Assembly: GCF_031846505.1 (NCBI RefSeq) | Contig: NZ_JAVRHP010000014.1 | Coordinates: 1-53,575 of the forward strand | DNA: 53,575 nucleotides | Direction of reading: 5' to 3' | Origin: Autumnicola edwardsiae | Lineage (GTDB): Bacteria; Bacteroidota; Bacteroidia; Flavobacteriales; Flavobacteriaceae | Shown: in pieces, positions 8,051-16,320 of the stretch | Layout: every line of letters begins with the position of its first letter | Position numbering within the stretch: the first letter of the stretch is position 1 | Notes under the pieces: generated by a model | Told to the model about the DNA's origin: nothing | What the model saw: only the letters and a program-made list of their open reading frames with translations | The model's database searches: none | Program-made: the position numbers and the translations under genes

Positions 8051-8839
8051 CTAAGAACCTTTCATTTTAGCCATAGGACTGGTTTTCTTGTTTTTATAGC
8101 CATGATAACCGGCAGCAAGAAAGAGAATTACTGCTCCAATCATCGCGGCCCAGGCAATGGTTTCATTTTCACCGGAATGTCTTACGAATATCGCCACCAG
8201 CGCCCAAACACCAACAAGTGCAAATTCGCGCATGTTACGGGTGTAAAGGATAGCGAGATTGAGAACTGTGGCTGCAATAATCATCAGGATAGTCCATTGT
8301 ATTTCATTTAAAAACCAGCCGTCCCAGTTAATTTTTGCCAGGTAAGCAGAAATATTTGCGATAGTGGCCACCGCGATCCACCCGGAATAGAAACAAATGG
8401 GCCACCAGCTAAACGCAATAACTTTTAGCGGCGCATCCCAGCGCTCCATGTTGGTGTTCAGGATGATTTTTATAAGGGAAAATAGAATGAAGAGCATAAT
8501 GAGTACCGATACACCGGTGAATTCATAAAGCCAGACAATAACCCATGCTGAATTGGCGATATTTGCCAAAATAAACCATGCACCTGTTTTGATGATAAGA
8601 TCTGTGTGCTTGCCGGTTTTAAAGGCGCAATACATTTGGAAACCTGTATAGGCCAAGAGTGCTATATAAATTACTCCCCATATGGAGAATGCGTAGCCTG
8701 CGGGTGTAAAAAGATTTTCATACTCGGCGCTCAGGCTGCCCATGGTATTTCCGTTTAGTTGAACGGCCTGGGAATAATAATTTACTATAATGGCTAAGAT
8801 TACCGAAAGGAAATTGAAAATAGAAAGTTTTTTAGCCAT
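8051..8839 (-). CDS. TspO/MBR-related polytopic membrane protein
   Basis: 262 residues with about seven hydrophobic segments. FTPAGYAFSIWGVIY near residues 45-60 and ANSAWVIVWLY near 95-105 recall the TspO signature (tryptophan-rich, with a conserved Pro-Gly-Trp/Tyr loop), and CFYSGWIAVATIANISAYL is typical of a longer Bacteroidota relative of TspO. Classical TspO has about 160 residues and five helices, so this is an extended family member. Known TspO proteins bind porphyrins and respond to light or oxygen; whether this branch does is unknown. It is a lone minus-strand gene between the toxin-antitoxin pair and a small membrane protein. Confidence 0.7.
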   Translation of the reverse strand: MAKKLSIFNFLSVILAIIVNYYSQAVQLNGNTMGSLSAEYENLFTPAGYAFSIWGVIYIALLAYTGFQMYCAFKTGKHTDLIIKTGAWFILANIANSAWVIVWLYEFTGVSVLIMLFILFSLIKIILNTNMERWDAPLKVIAFSWWPICFYSGWIAVATIANISAYLAKINWDGWFLNEIQWTILMIIAATVLNLAILYTRNMREFALVGVWALVAIFVRHSGENETIAWAAMIGAVILFLAAGYHGYKNKKTSPMAKMKGS

Positions 8840-8898
8840 AATGTATTATTTAAGATAGTAAGGGAAAATGAACTGTGGTTAATTTTAAGTTCGTTCCG

Positions 8899-9189
8899 TT
8901 ATTTAGAAAATTCTGTCCATTTAAACCCAAATTTTAGTAATAGGAATAGTATTATAAAGAAAGTAAAATGAATTAAAAGAATGCCCGAGGTCCATTCCAG
9001 CCCAAGTTCTCCACTAAATATAACTTTTATGATTAATAAGGAATTCGGGTTGGTGTAAATTCCGTGAACAAAGTATAGTAATAGAAAGGAAGCTAATGCT
9101 AAAAAGCCAATTCCGAAAATTCTTCTTATCATAACTGTTTTTATGTTTTCTAATTCGTATTCATTCCGAAAGGAACGGCAACAGAACAT
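8899..9189 (-). CDS. Small membrane protein of unknown function
   Basis: 96 residues from the ATG at 9189, which directly follows the pdeM stop codon (TAA-ATG), suggesting translational coupling. A second in-frame ATG at 9132 would give 77 residues with a more natural positively charged start before the first membrane segment (MIRRIFGIGFLALASFLLLYF). The second membrane segment is near the C terminus (GILLIHFTFFIILFLLL). I do not recognise the family. The start is uncertain. Confidence 0.5.
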   Translation of the reverse strand: MFCCRSFRNEYELENIKTVMIRRIFGIGFLALASFLLLYFVHGIYTNPNSLLIIKVIFSGELGLEWTSGILLIHFTFFIILFLLLKFGFKWTEFSK

Positions 9190-9819
9190 TTAATTTACTA
9201 AAATTACTTCATTTTCTGTAATTGCGAAGATTTGATCTTCTTCTTTGGGTTTTAGATAATGGTTGCCGGTAAATTCACCAAAAGCAGGCAGGATTAACTG
9301 ATTTTGAGACTTATAAAAACATCGCAATTTCAACTGCTGCCGGCCTTTTCCGTTTAATTTGAAGCCCGGATGTATATGTCCGCAAATATTGAAATCTGCC
9401 GTTGTTGCTTCCGGATGATGTGTAAGCCGAAAATTGCCAATTTTCAGCATAGGCTGAATTTTGATATTCAGTTCCTCATATTTCAGCGGAGAAATAATAT
9501 CGTGGTTTCCGGTAATTAGAATAATTTCTGAAGTGACCAAATTTACCCATTCTTCAAATAAATCCCATTCAGCATTAAGGGAACTGTGGAACAAATCGCC
9601 CAAAAAGGCAATTTTCGCCGGACTAAAATGCTCCACAAGCTTTGTAAGTTCACTGAAATTTTTGGCAATGGCTTTTTGAGGTACCGCGCTTCCAAATTTC
9701 CTGAAATGACTGATTTTTCCCAGGTGCACATCACTAATCAAGAGCATGTTTTTGTCTTTCCAGAATGCTGCCCCGCTCGTGTGCAGCTCAAAATGGCAAT
9801 TTTCGATCTTAATGGTCAT
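9190..9819 (-). CDS. pdeM: Ligase-associated DNA damage response endonuclease PdeM
   Basis: 209 residues with the calcineurin-like metallophosphoesterase motifs in order: ISDVHLGK (metal Asp and His), FLGDLFHS, ITGNHD and CGHIHPGF. The length and motif spelling match PdeM, which in many bacteria is clustered with an Lhr-type helicase, an exonuclease-like protein and an ATP-dependent DNA ligase. None of those partners is next to it here; the neighbours are a small membrane protein (downstream, abutting) and an aminotransferase. The predicted activity is metal-dependent phosphodiester or phosphomonoester cleavage. Assignment to PdeM rather than another metallophosphoesterase is likely but not proven. 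Confidence 0.85.
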   Translation of the reverse strand: MTIKIENCHFELHTSGAAFWKDKNMLLISDVHLGKISHFRKFGSAVPQKAIAKNFSELTKLVEHFSPAKIAFLGDLFHSSLNAEWDLFEEWVNLVTSEIILITGNHDIISPLKYEELNIKIQPMLKIGNFRLTHHPEATTADFNICGHIHPGFKLNGKGRQQLKLRCFYKSQNQLILPAFGEFTGNHYLKPKEEDQIFAITENEVILVN

Positions 9820-9862
9820 GTATTGCTGTAGAATTTAAAGCTTTTTCAGGATTGAAGAAAAA

Positions 9863-11017
9863 TCAGATTCGGTTTAAGATTTCTGCTGCTTTTTCCAGGG
9901 TTTCATCGGTCTTAGCGAAGCAAAAGCGGAGTTGTTTATTGTCTTTTTTATCAATATTAAATTCTGAAACCGGGATAGAAGCCACTTTATGTTCCCGCGT
10001 TAGCCGGTTGGCAAAATTTGTATCTTTTTCATCTGTAATTTCAGAAAAGTCAAAAAGCTGGTAATAAGTTCCAGAGGAGGGAATGGCGGTAAATTTGGTT
10101 CCTTTCATCAGTTTGAGGAATTTGTCCCGTTTTTGCTGATAAAAACTGCCTAAGCTAAGGTAGTTTTCGGGATCCTTTAAATATTCTGCAAACGCACGTT
10201 GCATAGGGTGATTTACGCAAAAGACGGTGAGCTCATGAATCTTCCATATTTCCTTCATTAGTTCTTCCGGAGCAACGCAATAGCCCATTTTCCATCCCGT
10301 GTTATGAAATGTCTTTCCAAATGAAGAACAAACTATAGCCCTTTCAGCTAAACCGGGAAAACGGGAAGCGCTTTGATGTTCGATATTATCAAAAATAATA
10401 TGTTCGTAAACTTCATCACTCAGCAGGATGATATTGGTGTTTTTCAGCAGGCCTTCCAGTTGCTGCATGTCTTCTTTGGACATGACCGTGCCGGTGGGAT
10501 TATGCGGAGTGTTAATAATGACCATTTTCGTACTGGCATTTATTTTGTCCTTCACTTCCTGCCAATCTATGCTGAAATCTTTTCCCTTTAGCTGAACAAG
10601 CACCGGTTTCCCGCCATTAGATTTAATTGCCGGTTCATAACTGTCGTAGGCGGGTTTAAAAACAATCACCTCGTCTCCGGGATGGATAAAGGCGGTAATA
10701 GCACAATACAAAGCCTGCGTGGCACCGGAAGTAAGCGTAATTTCAGTATCTACTTTATATTTCACTCCGTACAAATCTTCAATTTTAGCAGAAATTTGTT
10801 CCCGTAATTCCGGAATCCCATTCATTGGCGGATATTGGTTATGTCCGTCTTTCATAGCTTTATAAACCAGCTCTTTTAGCCGCGCGTCGGTTTCGAAGTT
10901 TGGAAAACCCTGAGATAAATCAATGGCATCATTTTCTCTCGCCAAAGTACTCATCACTGAAAATATACTGGTTTTGCCCTGTGGCAGTTTTGAAGGAAGA
11001 TTATTGAAATCAGGCAT
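9863..11017 (-). CDS. PLP-dependent aminotransferase, methionine aminotransferase (YbdL-like)
   Basis: 384 residues, a fold-type I class I/II aminotransferase. Visible sites are ASQ-type binding through SGATQALYCAI, NTPHNPTG (cofactor-ring Asn), SDEVYEHI (Asp pairing with the pyridine nitrogen, and Tyr), SSFGKTFHNTGWKMGYC (the Lys that forms the Schiff base) and the C-terminal LRFCFAKTD (substrate carboxylate Arg). The GKTFHxTGWKxGYC signature is that of E. coli YbdL and of kynurenine aminotransferases, so methionine, aromatic amino acids or kynurenine are plausible donors. It lies 43 bp upstream of pdeM on the same strand and is separated from sdhB by a terminator hairpin, so it starts its own transcription unit. 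Confidence 0.9.
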   Translation of the reverse strand: MPDFNNLPSKLPQGKTSIFSVMSTLARENDAIDLSQGFPNFETDARLKELVYKAMKDGHNQYPPMNGIPELREQISAKIEDLYGVKYKVDTEITLTSGATQALYCAITAFIHPGDEVIVFKPAYDSYEPAIKSNGGKPVLVQLKGKDFSIDWQEVKDKINASTKMVIINTPHNPTGTVMSKEDMQQLEGLLKNTNIILLSDEVYEHIIFDNIEHQSASRFPGLAERAIVCSSFGKTFHNTGWKMGYCVAPEELMKEIWKIHELTVFCVNHPMQRAFAEYLKDPENYLSLGSFYQQKRDKFLKLMKGTKFTAIPSSGTYYQLFDFSEITDEKDTNFANRLTREHKVASIPVSEFNIDKKDNKQLRFCFAKTDETLEKAAEILNRI

Positions 11018-11040
11018 GGTCCACTTTTTAAATAAGATGC

Positions 11041-11072
11041 ATAAAAAATCCCGAACGGCAAAGTTCGGGATT
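11041..11072 (-). terminator. Rho-independent terminator of the sdhCAB operon
   Basis: AATCCCGAAC (11047-11056) and GTTCGGGATT (11063-11072) form a perfect 10-bp stem with a 6-nt loop. Read on the minus strand it runs into a T-rich stretch (TTTTTTAT, 11048-11041), directly after sdhB. Confidence 0.85.
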
Positions 11073-11098
11073 GGTATTATATATTATTTAACCGGTGT

Positions 11099-11842
11099 TT
11101 ATTTTGCACTGGCTTTTAAATATTCGCGGTTCATCCTGGCGATGTTTTCCAGGGAAATTCCTTTAGGACATTCTATTTCACAAGCTCCGGTATTGGTACA
11201 ATTTCCAAAACCTTCTTTGTCCATTTGCTCCACCATAGCAAGAACACGTCGTGTTGCTTCTACTTTTCCCTGTGGTAAAAGTGCGTACTGGCTCACTTTT
11301 GCAGCAGTAAAGAGCATCGCACTGGCATTTTTACAGGCCGCAACACAAGCGCCACACTGGATGCAGGTTGCAGCATAAAATGCAGCATCGGCATCTTCCT
11401 TATCTATTGGGATAGAATTGGCATCCTGCGTATTTCCTGAAGTATTTACAGAAACATAACCACCGGCTTGCTGGATCCTTTCAAAGGCACTCCTGTCTAC
11501 AATTAAATCCTTAATTACAGGAAAGGCTTTTGCTCTAAAGGGTTCTATGGTAATGGTGTCACCATCCTTAAATCTACGCATGTGCAACTGGCAGGTTGCA
11601 ACTCCACGGTCGGGCCCGTGGGGCTCTCCGTTAATTTGCAAAGAACAGGATCCACAAATACCTTCACGGCAATCATGATCAAATTCCACAGTCTCTTCTC
11701 CTTTTTCAACCAACTGTTCGTTCAATACGTCCAGCATTTCGAGAAATGACATATCGGGAGAGACATCTGCTATCTGGTAAGTCTGTACTTTTCCTTTAGC
11801 GGTAGCGTTTTTTTGACGCCATATTTTTAGTGTAAGATTCAT
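11099..11842 (-). CDS. sdhB: Succinate dehydrogenase/fumarate reductase iron-sulfur subunit
   Basis: 247 residues. An N-terminal plant-type ferredoxin domain carries the [2Fe-2S] cysteines in HDCREGICGSCSLQINGEP. The C-terminal domain carries the [4Fe-4S] and [3Fe-4S] ligands in CIQCGACVAACKNA and CTNTGACEIECPKGI. SdhB passes electrons from the flavin in SdhA to the quinone and haem in SdhC. It is the last gene of sdhC-sdhA-sdhB, 72 bp after sdhA, and a perfect hairpin terminator follows. The length and cysteine spacing match the b558-type enzymes of Bacteroidota, which have one large membrane anchor. Confidence 0.97.
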   Translation of the reverse strand: MNLTLKIWRQKNATAKGKVQTYQIADVSPDMSFLEMLDVLNEQLVEKGEETVEFDHDCREGICGSCSLQINGEPHGPDRGVATCQLHMRRFKDGDTITIEPFRAKAFPVIKDLIVDRSAFERIQQAGGYVSVNTSGNTQDANSIPIDKEDADAAFYAATCIQCGACVAACKNASAMLFTAAKVSQYALLPQGKVEATRRVLAMVEQMDKEGFGNCTNTGACEIECPKGISLENIARMNREYLKASAK

Positions 11843-11851
11843 ATTTTTAAT

Positions 11852-11914
11852 TTGAAGATTTAAAGATTTGATGATGAGTCAATTTCCAAATTTCCTCATT
11901 TTCAAATGTTCAAA
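11852..11914. repeat. AT-rich ATTTG-type repeat in the sdhA-sdhB gap
   Basis: The 72-bp gap between sdhA and sdhB holds degenerate units of the form AATTTG / CAAATT on both strands (for example TTCAAATGTTCAAATT). Similar tracts occur at 23844-23880, 31466-31490 and 31624-31664, so this is a copy of a dispersed intergenic repeat family. Confidence 0.55.
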
Positions 11915-13918
11915 TTATTTATAGCTTCTTGTTTTAACCTGAATATTTTCGTATTCCAGTTGTTCTTTATGTAAAACGGCATCGGCAGGTTGCCCTGTGT
12001 ATTCCCATGCGGCCACGTACATAAAATTTTCATCATCACGAAGGGCTTCCCCTTCTTCTGTCTGGTATTCTTCTCTAAAGTGTCCCCCGCAGGATTCTTC
12101 CCTGTGCAGCGCATCTTTAGCGAAAAGTTCTCCAAGTTCCAGGAAATCGGCAACACGGCCTGCTTTTTCCAACTCGGAATTCTTTTCGTTTGCAGTTCCG
12201 GGGATTTTAACATCATTCCAGAATTCTTCTCTCAGCGCCTGGATTTCTGAAATTGCTTCTTTAAGGTTGGGAGCATTACGGGACATTCCTACTTTGTTCC
12301 ACATAATTTTACCAAGGCGCTTATGGAAGTTATCTACAGATTTTGTTCCTTTAGTATTGATCAATTTCTCCAGTCTTGCACGAACTTCCTTCTCTGCAGC
12401 TTCAAATTCGGCAGTTTCCGTAGAAATGTTTCCGGTGCTAATATCCTGTGAAAGATAGTTGCCAATTGTATACGGAAGAACAAAATAACCGTCGGCCAGA
12501 CCTTGCATTAAGGCCGAAGCTCCAAGCCTGTTGGCGCCGTGATCTGAAAAGTTCGCTTCTCCGGCAGCAAAACAACCGGGGATAGTAGTTTCCAGGTTAT
12601 AATCTACCCAAATACCGCCCATCGTATAGTGTACAGCAGGATAGATCATCATTGGCGTTTCGTAAGGATTTTGATCTACAATTTTCTCGTACATCTGGAA
12701 AAGGTTTCCATATTTTGCCTCTACGACAGCTTTACCAAGTTCTTTAATCTTTTCTTCTGAAGGATTATCGAGGTGCTGCGTGTTTGCTTCTTCTCTACCA
12801 TAGCGCATAAATGCAGAACCAAAGTCAAGAAAAACAGCTTCTCCGGTTCTGTTTACGCCATAACCGGCATCGCAACGTTCTTTTGCAGCTCTTGAAGCCA
12901 CATCCCGGGGTACAAGGTTACCAAAAGCAGGATATCTTCTTTCCAGATAATAATCTCTATCTTCTTCTTTTATTTCTGTAGGCTTAAGTTTTCCGGCTCT
13001 TAAACTTTCAGCATCTTCTTTTTTCTTCGGAACCCAGATCCTACCATCATTCCGGAGAGATTCAGACATCAGTGTCAGTTTGGACTGATGGTCTCCTGAA
13101 ACCGGAATACAGGTGGGGTGAATTTGCGTGTAACAAGGGTTAGCAAAATATGCACCCTTTTTATGGATTTTCCATGAAGCGGTAACGTTACTTCCCATGG
13201 CATTTGTAGAAAGGAAAAATACATTTCCATAACCACCAGAAGCAATTACCACAGCATGTGCACTGTGTCTTTCAATTTCTCCTGTTATCAGGTTTCTTGC
13301 AATGATACCCCGGGCTTTGCCGTCTACAATTACAATATCCAGCATTTCATGACGGTTAAACGGCTGGATCTTGCCACGGTTAATCTGCCTGTTCATTGCA
13401 GAATATGCACCCAAAAGTAATTGCTGTCCCGTTTGACCTTTTGCGTAAAAAGTACGGGAAACCAGTACCCCTCCAAAAGAGCGGTTATCAAGCAAGCCGC
13501 CATATTCGCGGGCAAAGGGTACACCCTGTGCAACACACTGGTCAATAATATTTCCTGAAACTTCAGCTAGACGGTAAACGTTTCCTTCGCGGGAGCGGTA
13601 GTCACCACCTTTTACAGTATCATAAAAAAGGCGATAGTTGGAATCGCCATCTCCCTGATAGTTTTTTGCGGCATTAATCCCTCCCTGTGCGGCGATAGAG
13701 TGTGCGCGTCTTGGGGAATCCTGGTAGCAAAAGGTTTTTACGTTATAACCAAGTTCTGCCATTGTGGCGGCAGCACTACCTCCTGCAAGGCCGGTACCTA
13801 CAACAATAACATCTATATTTCTTTTATTTGCGGGATTAACAAGGTTAATCGTATTTTTATGTTTGGTCCACTTTTCTGCCAATGGGCCTTTTGGTATTTT
13901 TGAATCTAATATTCCCAT
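11915..13918 (-). CDS. sdhA: Succinate dehydrogenase/fumarate reductase flavoprotein subunit
   Basis: 667 residues. The dinucleotide-binding motif GTGLAGGSAAATMAELG near residue 42 and the FAD-attachment His in HSIAAQGGINAAKN mark it as SdhA/FrdA. Dicarboxylate-binding elements include HPTCIP in the middle and the HYTMGG stretch (residues VHYTMGGIWVDYN). SdhA oxidises succinate to fumarate in the TCA cycle, in complex with SdhB and SdhC on the cytoplasmic face of the inner membrane. The length is typical of the epsilon/Bacteroidota type (about 640-670). Its ATG is 3 bp after the sdhC stop, so the two are cotranscribed and probably translationally coupled. Confidence 0.97.
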   Translation of the reverse strand: MGILDSKIPKGPLAEKWTKHKNTINLVNPANKRNIDVIVVGTGLAGGSAAATMAELGYNVKTFCYQDSPRRAHSIAAQGGINAAKNYQGDGDSNYRLFYDTVKGGDYRSREGNVYRLAEVSGNIIDQCVAQGVPFAREYGGLLDNRSFGGVLVSRTFYAKGQTGQQLLLGAYSAMNRQINRGKIQPFNRHEMLDIVIVDGKARGIIARNLITGEIERHSAHAVVIASGGYGNVFFLSTNAMGSNVTASWKIHKKGAYFANPCYTQIHPTCIPVSGDHQSKLTLMSESLRNDGRIWVPKKKEDAESLRAGKLKPTEIKEEDRDYYLERRYPAFGNLVPRDVASRAAKERCDAGYGVNRTGEAVFLDFGSAFMRYGREEANTQHLDNPSEEKIKELGKAVVEAKYGNLFQMYEKIVDQNPYETPMMIYPAVHYTMGGIWVDYNLETTIPGCFAAGEANFSDHGANRLGASALMQGLADGYFVLPYTIGNYLSQDISTGNISTETAEFEAAEKEVRARLEKLINTKGTKSVDNFHKRLGKIMWNKVGMSRNAPNLKEAISEIQALREEFWNDVKIPGTANEKNSELEKAGRVADFLELGELFAKDALHREESCGGHFREEYQTEEGEALRDDENFMYVAAWEYTGQPADAVLHKEQLEYENIQVKTRSYK

Positions 13919-13921
13919 AGC

Positions 13922-14638
13922 TTATATTTTATCTAATACAAAGTGAATATATACCGGAATTACTGCAAATGCTAAAGGAATTAGTATTGCAAATGCATAT
14001 CCGAATTTTCTGATGAACCCGTTGTACTTAGGGTGGTTCACTCCCAAAGACTGAAATCCACTGCCGAAACCATGAATAAGGTGAAAAGCGATTGCTATCA
14101 TGGATAACACATAGAAGATTACGAGTACCAATCCCCATTCCGAATCCTGAAAAGTTTCGAGGGTAAGGGTGTAAAGATCTTTTACCCTCGCACCACTTTC
14201 TGTAGTGTAAATGGTGTGATCCAATCCTCCAAATTTCATTTTAGCCCAAAGAGCGCTCATATGTACAATGATGAAAGCCAGGATAACCGTTCCCAAAATA
14301 CCCATGTTCCGGGAAGCCCAGATAGTATTGGTAGAAGGTCTGAAGCTGACATATTTTTGAGGTCTCGCCTTGCGGTTGTTAATGGTTAATACCAGCCCGT
14401 CTATGGCGTGAAAAAGAATACTTATATAAGTTACGTAAGATAATATAAGTACAAGCGGATTGGTGGTCATGAACAACGCATATTCATTAAATTGATCACG
14501 TGCGGCATCGCTTACCGGTAGCAGGAGCTGCAAATTTCCCAGGAGATGACCTACTAAAAACGTGCAAAGAAAGAGGCCCGTGAAAGACATCCAGTATTTT
14601 TTCGCCAGAGATGACTTTAAAAGCGCAGATTTTGCCAT
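13922..14638 (-). CDS. sdhC: Succinate dehydrogenase cytochrome b558 subunit
   Basis: 238 residues with five predicted membrane helices, as in the single-anchor b558-type SdhC/FrdC. His residues in the helices (GHLLGNLQ, LFHAIDG, IVHMSALWAK, FHLIHGFGSGFQSLG) are the likely axial ligands of two haem b groups. It anchors SdhAB and delivers electrons to menaquinone. The open frame continues upstream to an ATG at 14722, but a good promoter lies at 14670-14701, so only the ATG at 14638 (MAKSALLKSSLAKKYW) can be on the main transcript. First gene of sdhCAB. Confidence 0.93.
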   Translation of the reverse strand: MAKSALLKSSLAKKYWMSFTGLFLCTFLVGHLLGNLQLLLPVSDAARDQFNEYALFMTTNPLVLILSYVTYISILFHAIDGLVLTINNRKARPQKYVSFRPSTNTIWASRNMGILGTVILAFIIVHMSALWAKMKFGGLDHTIYTTESGARVKDLYTLTLETFQDSEWGLVLVIFYVLSMIAIAFHLIHGFGSGFQSLGVNHPKYNGFIRKFGYAFAILIPLAFAVIPVYIHFVLDKI

Positions 14639-14669
14639 AAAATTTGAGATTGTTTGAATAAAAGTGGAG

Positions 14670-14701
14670 CAAAAATACACCTCATTCTTATTTATTACAA
14701 A
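14670..14701 (-). promoter_or_regulatory. Promoter of the sdhCAB operon
   Basis: On the minus strand: TTTG (14701-14698), 20 nt, TATTTTTG (14677-14670), a full match to the Bacteroidota consensus TTTG-N19/20-TAnnTTTG. The sdhC ATG is 31 nt downstream. Confidence 0.7.
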
Positions 14702-14914
14702 CTTTAGCTGGTATTTTACCATGAATTTAGAAAGAGTTTAAAGAGGCCTAAAATTGATTGGAATTGTAAGGATTAAGAAATTAGGAATTTGTTTTTCACA
14801 GAGGCTAAACAATCATCTTCTTTTGTTTTTGCAAAAGCTTAACGGCAATTAATTCCGAAATTCGTAATTTCAGTTTGGGAAAAAATTTCCGGAGAAAATT
14901 TAATTCGATGATAA

Positions 14915-15835
14915 ATGGAGTTTATAGACTACTATAAATTGTTGGAGTTGGATAAATCTGCAAGCCAGGCAGATATAAAGAAAGCCTACCGCAGGCTCGC
15001 CAGAAAATATCATCCAGATCTTAACCCTAATGATAAAGAAGCGCAGGCGAGATTTCAGCAAATAAATGAAGCTCACGAGGTTTTAAGTGATCCCGAAAAG
15101 CGCAGGAAGTATGATGAGTACGGAAAGGACTGGCAACATGCAGATCAATATGAACAGGCAAGGTCACAGCAAAAACAGAGCAGCGGCGCAGGTTTTGGCG
15201 GTTATGGTGAAGGACGAGGGTACTCGTATTCGGGAGATTTTGAAGACGATACTTTTTCAGATTTCTTTGAACAGATGTTTGGAGGTGGTGCGAGAGCCCG
15301 TGGAGCAGGGAGAGGCGCGCAATTTAAGGGGCAGGATTTTAATGCCGAGCTTCACTTAAATCTGAGCGATGTTTACACGAGCCAGAAGCAAACCATTACT
15401 GTGAATGGTAAAAAGATCCGGCTTACTATTCCTGCAGGTGTAGAGAATGGCCAGACCATTAAAATCAGGAATCACGGGGCGCCGGGAATTCAGGGTGGCC
15501 CAAGAGGAGATCTTTTTATCACCTTCAATATTGTGAATAATACAAAATTTAAGAGAGAAAAGGAGAACCTGTACAGCATAGAAGAGATCGATTTATATAC
15601 AGCACTCCTGGGCGGAGAAGTCACTGTAGACACTTTCGACGGAAAGGTGAAGCTAAAGGTGAAACCGGAAACCCAGGCAGATACAAAGGTAAAATTGAAA
15701 GGCAAGGGTTTTCCGAAGTATAAAAAGGAGGGACAGTTTGGAGATCTTTTTATCACGTATAAGATAAAAATGCCCACACGTTTAAACGAGAGGGAGAAGG
15801 AACTTTTTAGGCAATTACAAAATTTAAGATCATGA
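14915..15835 (+). CDS. cbpA: DnaJ-family co-chaperone, CbpA type
   Basis: 306 residues. An N-terminal J domain (about 1-70) carries the HPD motif in RKYHPDLNP, which stimulates the DnaK ATPase. A Gly/Phe-rich linker (about 85-135) leads to the two beta-sandwich substrate-binding domains and a C-terminal dimerisation segment. The four CxxCxGxG zinc repeats of DnaJ are absent, which places it with CbpA (type II DnaJ). The 3' end overlaps the next gene by 4 bp (ATGA), and that gene encodes the CbpA modulator, which confirms the assignment. It is divergent from sdhC. Confidence 0.93.
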   Translation: MEFIDYYKLLELDKSASQADIKKAYRRLARKYHPDLNPNDKEAQARFQQINEAHEVLSDPEKRRKYDEYGKDWQHADQYEQARSQQKQSSGAGFGGYGEGRGYSYSGDFEDDTFSDFFEQMFGGGARARGAGRGAQFKGQDFNAELHLNLSDVYTSQKQTITVNGKKIRLTIPAGVENGQTIKIRNHGAPGIQGGPRGDLFITFNIVNNTKFKREKENLYSIEEIDLYTALLGGEVTVDTFDGKVKLKVKPETQADTKVKLKGKGFPKYKKEGQFGDLFITYKIKMPTRLNEREKELFRQLQNLRS

Positions 15836-16125
15836 GGTCAGACGATTTAGTACCGGCAGAAGAAATTTGTTCACTTTACAAGGTGGAACGAACGTTTATA
15901 AGTTCTCTTTACGAGAGCGGGCTTATTGAAATAGTTACTTTGGAGCGAAAGGAGTATGTGCCTTGTGATCACCTCCGGAATTTTGAGAAAATGATGCGGC
16001 TGCACAAAGATCTCGATATTAATATAGAAGGTCTGCAGGCGATCCACCATTTACTGGATCAGGTGCAGAAACTGCAAAAACAGAATGTGAGGCTTAAAAA
16101 CCGCCTGTCATTGTATGAAAGCTAG
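15832..16125 (+). CDS. cbpM: Chaperone modulator CbpM
   Basis: 97 residues, overlapping the cbpA stop by 4 bp, so translationally coupled. The N-terminal half resembles a MerR-like winged-helix element (LVPAEEICSLYKVERTFISSLYESGLI) and the C-terminal half is a helical region (LDQVQKLQKQNVRLKNRLSLYE) able to form a coiled coil. CbpM binds the J domain of CbpA and blocks its action on DnaK; it can also affect CbpA DNA binding in E. coli. The pairing with cbpA is the strongest evidence. Confidence 0.88.
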   Translation: MRSDDLVPAEEICSLYKVERTFISSLYESGLIEIVTLERKEYVPCDHLRNFEKMMRLHKDLDINIEGLQAIHHLLDQVQKLQKQNVRLKNRLSLYES

Positions 16126-16222
16126 GTAAAAACCTATATTTAGTGGCACTTTAACAGGATTTCACCTGAAGCTTTTTAATTTTGCGGAAAAACAGGCCAG
16201 ATAGCCTTAGTTAATTGCATAG

Positions 16223-16238
16223 TAGCCGAAAAAGGCTA
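16223..16238. terminator. Weak hairpin downstream of cbpAM
   Basis: TAGCC (16223-16227), loop GAAAAA, GGCTA (16234-16238) within the 195-bp gap between cbpM and the aminopeptidase gene. The stem is short and no T run follows directly. It may end cbpAM transcription or be meaningless. Confidence 0.25.
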
Positions 16239-16320
16239 TACATATTCTTCTCATTCGAGGTTCCTTATGCTTTATGCTTAAAACAAATATCTTTTAAAAG
16301 TCAATAATTAAATTTTATAA

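Noticed and set aside
11997..12458. 153-codon plus-strand frame inside sdhA
   Set aside because: A Ser-rich antisense shadow of a conserved gene with no start context.
14639..14722. Longer sdhC frame from ATG 14722
   Set aside because: A full-consensus promoter lies between the two ATGs, so the longer form would not be on the main transcript.
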